Assembly: GCA_903958995.1 (NCBI GenBank)
Contig: CAJBVG010000256.1
Span: forward strand, 1 to 6,830
From: an uncultured bacterium
GTDB taxonomy: Bacteria; Bacteroidota; Bacteroidia; Sphingobacteriales; Sphingobacteriaceae
Direction of reading: 5' to 3'
DNA length: 6,830 bases
The notes beneath the pieces are model-generated. The model was not told the DNA's origin, made no database searches, and saw only the letters and a program-made list of their open reading frames with translations. Of the stretch, positions 1-4,715 are shown piece after piece. The translations under genes and the position numbers were made by a program. Positions within the stretch are counted from its first letter, which is position 1. Each line of letters starts with the position of its first letter.

Positions 1-2234
1 AAATATTACAAGAAACGAATTCTGCTGCACATGTTGGTGGATGGGAATTAAACTTAATCGACAACACCCTGTACTGGTCGGATGAAACAAAATTAATCCA
101 CGAAGTTGAGTCTGATTATATTCCCAATTTAGATGATGGTATCAACTTTTATAAAGAGGGGGATGATCGAAAAAAAATCGCACAATTAGTTCAACAGGCT
201 ATCGAAACTGGAGAGCCTTATGAATCGGAATTCCAAATTATTACTCATAAAGGAAACAAACGTTGGGTTAATACCAAAGGATTTGTGGAACTCTTTAATG
301 GCAAACCCTTACGTTTATATGGAACATTGCAAGATATTCATGAACAAAAAAGTAAAGATATTGAATTTGAAAAAGTAAAAAATCAAATCTATACCTTCTT
401 TCAGAGCACAACTGAAGCAATTAGCTTATTAGATTTTGATTATAACATAACCGGTTTTAACAAAGTGTCTAAGGACATAATATTTAAAATTTATAATAAA
501 CATGTAAAAATTGGAGATTCAATATTAGATTATTCACCTAAACATTCTTTAGATGAATTTAAAGCTAATTTTCAGAAAGCAGTTCAAGGAGAAATAGTTA
601 ATGTAGAACGAGAAATACATTTCGAGAAATTTACTTCATGGTGGTCAGTTAAATACATACCAATCAAAAATCATGAAAATGAAACTATAAGTATTGCGTT
701 TGTAAGTTCTGATGTAACAGACAAAAAGAAAAAAGAGTTCGAAATTCTAGAATCTAGAAATACAATTGAGGCTAATTTAAGTGAACTAAATCACCAAAAA
801 TATGCACTCGACCAACATGCCATTGTTGATGTTACCGATTCTTCAGGAGTAATTACTTATGTTAATGATAAATTATGTGATTTATCAGGTTATTCGCGTG
901 AGGAGTTAATTGGATCGAATCATCGATTAATGAAATCAGGTATTCATCCCAATTCATTTTATGACCAACTATACAGTACTATCTATGCAGGAAATGTATG
1001 GATGGGCGAAATGTGTAATAAGACTAAAACTGGTGAATTTATATGGTTGAGCACTACAATAGTTCCATATCTCGACCCTAATGAAAATTTTATTAAGCAA
1101 TTTATTTGCATACGTACGGACATTACTTTAAAGAAAAATGAGGAACAGCAACTTAAATTATTAGAGTCTGTTATTACCAATGCAAATGATGCTGTTATTA
1201 TAACTGAAGCTGAACCAATAGATGGTAACGGCCCGAAAATTGTTTATGTAAATGAAGCCTTTACTCATAATACAGGTTATACAAAAGACGATGTAATAGG
1301 TAAAACACCTCGCATTTTACAAGGCCCATATACTAATCGAAATGAATTAGATCGTTTAAGAGATTGTTTAAAAAATTGGAAACCTTGCGAAGTAGAAATT
1401 GTAAATTATAAAAAAAATGGTGAACCTTTTTGGGTAAACTTTAGTGTAGTTCCTATTGCCGACGAACGTGGTTGGTTTACCCATTGGATATCTATACAAC
1501 GAGATATTACCAAACGTAAAGAGGATGAAGAAGAGCGCCAGTTACTCATCGAAGAACTAAGTATTAGTCTTAAAGAATTAAAACAGTTTACCTACATTAC
1601 CTCGCATAATATGCGAGCCCCAATCACTAATTTACTTGGTATTTTTAGTGTATTAGATACCTCTCAGATTACTGATGAGTTTACTTTGAAACTAATAGAA
1701 GGCATCCGTACGTCTACAAATAATTTAAATGAGACCTTAAATGATTTGATTAAAATCTTAATCATAAAGGAGAATATCAATTTAACTGTTCAAGAATTAA
1801 GATTCAAAGAAGTACTAGAAAAAGTAAAATTATCAATAAATAACATTATTGAAACCTCAGATGCCAAAATAAATGATAACTTCGAAGAGGCTGAATATGT
1901 GAATTTTAATAAGAGTTACCTCGATAGTATATTTTTAAATCTAATCACCAATTCTATCCGCTATGCTGATCCTGAACGAAAGACCATTATAGATATTAAG
2001 TCAAGAATCACTCGAAAAGGTAATTTTCAATTACTTTTCAGCGATAATGGTTTAGGTATGGATATGCAAAAAGTAGGGGATGAGATTTTTGGATTATATA
2101 AAGTTTTTCATAAACATCCAGATAGTAAAGGAATGGGATTATATTTAGTGCATTCGCAAGTAACTGCACTTGGAGGTACAATAACAGTAGATAGTAAAGT
2201 TGGTGTTGGCACCACATTTACCATAACATTTTAA
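1..2234 (+). CDS. Multi-PAS sensor histidine kinase, 5'-truncated by window edge
   Basis: The reading frame is open from base 3 to the TAA at 2232-2234 (743 codons visible) with no convincing start. A GTG at 285 lies inside the first PAS domain and is not the start. Residues below count from base 3. There are four PAS domains: about 1-116 (truncated, PAS_3-like, ending in a PAC motif at IHEQK), 127-244 (divergent), 259-381 (Aer/NifL-like, with YALDQHAIV and GEMCNKTKTGEF), and 386-509 (LOV-like, GKTPRILQG, NYKKNGEPFW). A short charged linker follows, then a dimerisation/phosphoacceptor helix with SHNMRAP (His535, codon 1605-1607), the N-box LITNSIRYA (Asn650), the G1 box DNGLGMD and the G2 box KGMGLYLV. 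The catalytic domain therefore looks intact. No transmembrane segment is visible in this part, so the kinase may be cytoplasmic, but the missing N-terminus could change that. It should autophosphorylate and pass phosphate to a receiver, most simply the one encoded 4 bases downstream. The signal sensed is unknown. Confidence 0.93.
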   Translation, partial: ILQETNSAAHVGGWELNLIDNTLYWSDETKLIHEVESDYIPNLDDGINFYKEGDDRKKIAQLVQQAIETGEPYESEFQIITHKGNKRWVNTKGFVELFNGKPLRLYGTLQDIHEQKSKDIEFEKVKNQIYTFFQSTTEAISLLDFDYNITGFNKVSKDIIFKIYNKHVKIGDSILDYSPKHSLDEFKANFQKAVQGEIVNVEREIHFEKFTSWWSVKYIPIKNHENETISIAFVSSDVTDKKKKEFEILESRNTIEANLSELNHQKYALDQHAIVDVTDSSGVITYVNDKLCDLSGYSREELIGSNHRLMKSGIHPNSFYDQLYSTIYAGNVWMGEMCNKTKTGEFIWLSTTIVPYLDPNENFIKQFICIRTDITLKKNEEQQLKLLESVITNANDAVIITEAEPIDGNGPKIVYVNEAFTHNTGYTKDDVIGKTPRILQGPYTNRNELDRLRDCLKNWKPCEVEIVNYKKNGEPFWVNFSVVPIADERGWFTHWISIQRDITKRKEDEEERQLLIEELSISLKELKQFTYITSHNMRAPITNLLGIFSVLDTSQITDEFTLKLIEGIRTSTNNLNETLNDLIKILIIKENINLTVQELRFKEVLEKVKLSINNIIETSDAKINDNFEEAEYVNFNKSYLDSIFLNLITNSIRYADPERKTIIDIKSRITRKGNFQLLFSDNGLGMDMQKVGDEIFGLYKVFHKHPDSKGMGLYLVHSQVTALGGTITVDSKVGVGTTFTITF

Positions 2235-2238
2235 ATAG

Positions 2239-2643
2239 ATGAGTATAAAAGTAGTTTGTATTGATGATGACCCAATAGCCTTGCTAATTATCGAAACCAT
2301 TTTGAGAAGAACAAGTTTCACAAAGGATATTACAGCATTTAATGAAGCTAAACAAGCCATTAGCTACTTACATCATTATAAAAATTTACCCTTCGAAAAA
2401 ATACCCAAAATAATATTTCTGGATCTTAATATGCCAGTAATGAATGGTTGGGATTTTTTAGATGCTTTTCAAGAAGATTTTCCGGAATGGATAGGTGTGA
2501 TCAAAATACTGATACTTTCATCGAGTATTAATCCAGAAGATGAACGAAAAGCTCTTGAGCACACTTGTGTAACCGAATACATAACTAAGCCTGCAAGCCA
2601 TGATCTTATGGAAGAGCTTAAAGCTAAATACCTTTCTATATAA
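2239..2643 (+). CDS. Single-domain (CheY-like) response regulator
   Basis: This 134-residue protein consists of one receiver domain and nothing else. The acidic Mg2+-binding residues are Asp9-Asp10 (CIDDDP), the phosphoacceptor is Asp62 in IFLDLNMPVMNGW, the switch Ser is in LILSSS (Ser93/94), and Lys116-Pro117 is the conserved Lys with cis-Pro. All key residues are present, so it should be phosphorylatable. With no DNA-binding or enzymatic output domain, it must act through protein contacts or as a phosphorelay intermediate. The ATG at 2239 lies 4 bases after the kinase stop, and no clear Shine-Dalgarno sequence precedes it, so translational coupling with the kinase is likely. The small receivers that follow PAS kinases in Bacteroidota typically have this same LSSSI-PED motif (family knowledge). 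The kinase is the presumed phosphodonor (inference). The TAA stop at 2641-2643 runs into the downstream repeat array. Confidence 0.93.
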   Translation: MSIKVVCIDDDPIALLIIETILRRTSFTKDITAFNEAKQAISYLHHYKNLPFEKIPKIIFLDLNMPVMNGWDFLDAFQEDFPEWIGVIKILILSSSINPEDERKALEHTCVTEYITKPASHDLMEELKAKYLSI

Positions 2644-2747
2644 TTGTAAATTCTAAATTGTAAATTTTAAATGTTAGAATAAATTTAAAATTTACAATTT
2701 CAATTTAAAATTACAATTTCAATTTACAATTTAGAATTTACAATTTA
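2642..2747. repeat. Degenerate heptanucleotide array with long inverted repeats between convergent genes
   Basis: The left half is four exact-period 7-mers, AATTGTA, AATTCTA, AATTGTA, AATTTTA (2642-2669). The right end is CAATTTA, GAATTTA, CAATTTA (2727-2747), the reverse-complement word. Bases 2642-2666 are a perfect 25-base inverted repeat of 2721-2745. A second perfect inverted repeat of 18 bases (2655-2672 with 2683-2700, 10-base loop) is nested inside and would compete with it. The word AATTTACAATT occurs three times (2689, 2721, 2735) and its complement AATTGTAAATT twice (2642, 2656). The middle has a roughly 19-base direct repeat beginning CAATTTCAATTTA (2695 and 2714). The array begins inside the response-regulator stop codon and its last unit contains the trxB stop codon. 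Confidence 0.85.
2655..2700. terminator. Possible bidirectional terminator hairpin
   Basis: A perfect 18-bp stem (2655-2672 with 2683-2700) encloses a 10-base loop midway between two convergent genes, where a bidirectional terminator is expected. The stem is almost pure A/T with one G-C pair, and neither side has a clean U-tract distinct from the stem. It is therefore not a textbook intrinsic terminator. The alternative 25-bp outer pairing (2642-2666 with 2721-2745) could serve the same role. The terminator function is inferred from position and symmetry only. Confidence 0.35.
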
Positions 2748-3695
2748 AGCAGAGTGTTTTTCCGCTAAGTAACGCTCAGCATCTAATGCTGCCATACAGC
2801 CCGATCCTGCCGATGTTACAGCTTGTCTGTAAACTTTATCCTGAACATCTCCTGCTGCAAATACACCTTTAATATTTGTTCTTGTAGTACCTGGTATTGT
2901 TTTAATGTAACCTGCATCGTCTAAGTCTAACCAATCTGCAAAAATATCAGTATTTGGTTTATGCCCAATCGCCACAAAGAATCCGGTAACATCTAATGTA
3001 CGCTCTACTTTAGTTTCGTTGTTAAGCACACGAACTGCATTTACAGTTTGCCCGTCTCCCATAATTTCTAGAGTTTCGGAATGGAATAATATTTCAATGT
3101 TCGGAGTATTTTGTACTCGGTGAATCATTGCTTTTGAAGCTCTGAATTCTCCTTTACGAACGATCATGTATACTTTTTTACAAAGCTTAGCTAAGTAAGT
3201 TGCTTCTTCAGCTGCAGTATCACCTGCACCTACAATAGCAACATCTTGCCCCTTGAAAAAGAATCCGTCACAAACTGCACAAGCCGAAACACCGAATCCA
3301 TTATATTTTTGTTCTGATTCTAGTCCTAACCATTTTGCTGAAGCTCCTGTAGCAATAACAACAGTTTCTGCTATTATCGTTTTTGTTTCATCAACAGTAA
3401 CAATATGTTTATCGCCCGAAAAATCTACTTTATTTACGTACCCAAATCTAATATCAGTTCCAAAGCGTTCTGCTTGCTTACGGAAATCTTCCATCATTTC
3501 TGGACCTTGTGTACCTTCTGGGTATCCTGGGTAATTTTCTACTTCAGTAGTAGTAGTTAATTGCCCACCTAACTGTATACCTGTAATCATAACAGGCTTT
3601 AGATCTGCTCTAGCTGCATAAATAGCCGCTGTATACCCTGCAGGGCCAGATCCTATAATTAAGCATTCTACGTGCTCTGTATTCGTTGTTTCCAT
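2745..3695 (-). CDS. trxB: Thioredoxin reductase (NADPH, FAD flavoprotein)
   Basis: This 316-residue cytoplasmic flavoenzyme transfers electrons from NADPH through FAD and a redox disulfide to thioredoxin. Domains in order are: N-terminal FAD-binding GSGPAG (residues 15-20) with GGQL at 43-46; the active-site pair CAVC at Cys139/Cys142; the NADPH-binding GAGDTAAEEA (156-165) followed by VRKGEFRAS, which replaces the HRRxxFRA of the E. coli enzyme; and the C-terminal FAD motif GVFAAGDV near 277-284 with the RQAVTSAGSGCMAA helix. Length and motif order match low-molecular-weight bacterial TrxB. I chose the ATG at 3693-3695; a TTG two codons upstream (3699-3701) keeps the frame open but is a poorer start. 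The gene lies 82 bases after the DUF4249 gene on the same strand. It is unrelated in function, so it probably has its own promoter, although I cannot identify one. It converges on the response regulator, and its stop codon lies in the repeat array. Confidence 0.97.
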   Translation of the reverse strand: METTNTEHVECLIIGSGPAGYTAAIYAARADLKPVMITGIQLGGQLTTTTEVENYPGYPEGTQGPEMMEDFRKQAERFGTDIRFGYVNKVDFSGDKHIVTVDETKTIIAETVVIATGASAKWLGLESEQKYNGFGVSACAVCDGFFFKGQDVAIVGAGDTAAEEATYLAKLCKKVYMIVRKGEFRASKAMIHRVQNTPNIEILFHSETLEIMGDGQTVNAVRVLNNETKVERTLDVTGFFVAIGHKPNTDIFADWLDLDDAGYIKTIPGTTRTNIKGVFAAGDVQDKVYRQAVTSAGSGCMAALDAERYLAEKHSA

Positions 3696-3705
3696 AATCA
3701 AACTT

Positions 3706-3740
3706 AATATTCCGCTAAATTATCGTTTTAGGCGGATATT
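3706..3740 (-). promoter_or_regulatory. Imperfect hairpin/palindrome just upstream of trxB start
   Basis: On the + strand 3706-3719 (AATATTCCGCTAAA) pairs with 3727-3740 (TTTAGGCGGATATT). This gives 5, then 4, then 4 bp separated by one single-base bulge on each side (T3711 and G3731), with a 7-base loop at 3720-3726. The GC-containing CCGC/GCGG core stands out in a very AT-rich gap. The inner edge is only 10 bases from the trxB ATG. No T-run follows in the direction of transcription, so it does not look like a terminator for the upstream gene. It could be a regulator's operator or an RNA hairpin limiting ribosome access. The structure is seen in the sequence; the role is inferred. Confidence 0.4.
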
Positions 3741-3777
3741 CCTTAAAATGTTTAAAACTCGAAAAAATGTTAATTTT

Positions 3778-4656
3778 TTATTGTGGAATTATAACTGTGT
3801 CGATACTTGCCCCATAGCTGGCCCAAATACCCATCCCACCAGTACCAACAATATTGCTTTTAATTAATACCGTTGGAGCAAAAGGGTTTCCAAAGCTTCC
3901 ACTTTGCGATTCAAAGGTATTCCAGAATTGATATTGAGCTTTGTCAATACTCGCCCATTTTACATATACAGTATCACCTTTTTTGAATCGCCCGTAGTTT
4001 CTAAAATCAGCAGTATCATTATTTTGCAAAGTTTGCTTGCCTCCAAATACAGTGAACGAAACTTGGCTACCATTTATAACAAAGTCATTATATACCGAGG
4101 TAAATGGCACATCGTATAATAGTTCGGAATTTTTCTTGGTTAAAATTCTCGAGAAATTATCCTTCTCAATTGGGTCAGTATACCATGCCGTTAATTCAAC
4201 AAGTGTATCGATAACACCTTTGTCTCCGATAACATCTTCTATAACAATACTATCTAATGGACGTGGTGGTAAAATTACCGTACTTGATGTAAAAACCTTT
4301 CCATCTACTTCCACTCGTAAATCATATTTCTTACCTACTTCTCCTATAATAGCTAAATTCGTATATATTGTTGCACTTCCGAAACGTACTGCATCTAATG
4401 GTATCGGCGTTCCTCCATCAATAGAAATACTAACCGTAGCATTCGAAACAAATAGTCCACTAAAATCTGTATTGCTGATCGTACTCAAAAAGGAGATACC
4501 TCTAGAAATTGTTAAATACGGGAACGTGCCATTTTCAATATAGCCCTCAATTACATAAGGAGTTTCTCCCGGCGGAAAATCAACATCAATGTTTTTTTCA
4601 CACGCCGTGAAACCAATGGCTAGTATGGCAAGTATTGTTATATAAATTTTCTTCAT
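3778..4656 (-). CDS. DUF4249-family outer-membrane lipoprotein
   Basis: This 292-residue protein starts with a lipoprotein signal peptide: MKK, a hydrophobic stretch (IYITILAILAIGF), then TAC with the lipidated Cys at residue 19. The -3 position is Phe, slightly off the usual Leu/Val/Ile. The mature protein begins EKNIDVDFPPGE and continues with VIEGYIENG, a beta-rich region (ATVSISIDGG), and a C-terminal part with GDTVYVKWASIDKAQYQFW and GGMGIWASYGAS. This pattern fits DUF4249 (PF14054), a Bacteroidota family of unknown biochemical role usually encoded beside a TonB-dependent receptor. I chose the ATG at 4654-4656. An in-frame TTG at 4698 would add 14 residues translated purely from heptamer repeats and would bury the signal peptide. 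The receptor gene ends 59 bases upstream on the same strand, so co-transcription is likely. A surface-exposed partner of that receptor is the best guess; the substrate is not deducible. Confidence 0.88.
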   Translation of the reverse strand: MKKIYITILAILAIGFTACEKNIDVDFPPGETPYVIEGYIENGTFPYLTISRGISFLSTISNTDFSGLFVSNATVSISIDGGTPIPLDAVRFGSATIYTNLAIIGEVGKKYDLRVEVDGKVFTSSTVILPPRPLDSIVIEDVIGDKGVIDTLVELTAWYTDPIEKDNFSRILTKKNSELLYDVPFTSVYNDFVINGSQVSFTVFGGKQTLQNNDTADFRNYGRFKKGDTVYVKWASIDKAQYQFWNTFESQSGSFGNPFAPTVLIKSNIVGTGGMGIWASYGASIDTVIIPQ

Positions 4657-4660
4657 TGTA

Positions 4661-4681
4661 TTTCGTAATTCGTAATTCGTA
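4661..4681 (-). repeat. Heptanucleotide tandem repeat (TACGAAT)3
   Basis: On the minus strand this reads TACGAAT, TACGAAT, TACGAAA: three 7-base units with one mismatch. It ends 4 bases before the ATG of the DUF4249 lipoprotein gene, so it forms that gene's immediate translation leader. No Shine-Dalgarno sequence is present there. Confidence 0.85.
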
Positions 4682-4689
4682 CCTCGTCT

Positions 4690-4710
4690 TTTGTCCAATG
4701 TCCAGTGTCC
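4690..4710 (-). repeat. Heptanucleotide tandem repeat (GGACANT)3
   Basis: On the minus strand this reads GGACACT, GGACATT, GGACAAA: three 7-base units. It starts 5 bases after the stop codon of the TonB-dependent receptor. An 8-base spacer (AGACGAGG) separates it from the TACGAAT array, so the two arrays occupy most of the 59-base gap. Confidence 0.8.
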
Positions 4711-4715
4711 TATTT

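Noticed and set aside
285..287. GTG as the start of a 649-residue kinase
   Set aside because: The same frame is open to the left edge and encodes the first half of a PAS domain (WELNLIDNTLYWSDE), so this GTG is an internal Val codon.
2642..2747. CRISPR array or insertion-sequence terminal repeats
   Set aside because: Units are 7 bases with no unique spacers, and there is no transposase or target duplication nearby.
3253..3534. 93-codon + strand frame opposite trxB
   Set aside because: It is fully antisense to conserved trxB motifs including CAVC and the NADPH site. A shadow frame.
2239..3701. Functional operon linking the two-component genes with trxB
   Set aside because: The genes are convergent and on opposite strands, so adjacency alone does not support co-regulation.
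3696..3705. TAAGTTTG (minus strand), matching the Bacteroidota -7 promoter consensus TAnnTTTG, just before trxB
   Set aside because: It ends only 3 bases before the ATG, which would force an essentially leaderless transcript, and there is no TTTG-like -33 element at the expected spacing. Likely a chance match in AT-rich DNA.
3762..3779. Short A/T hairpin (AAAAAAT, GTTA loop, ATTTTTT) overlapping the DUF4249 stop codon
   Set aside because: Seven A-T pairs make a very weak stem, and the T-run is the stem itself rather than a tail after it. Not enough to call a terminator, though some 3'-end role is possible.
4037..4543. 168-codon + strand frame opposite the DUF4249 gene
   Set aside because: It is antisense to a well-supported lipoprotein gene, has no recognisable domain, and its composition is what the complement of that gene would give.
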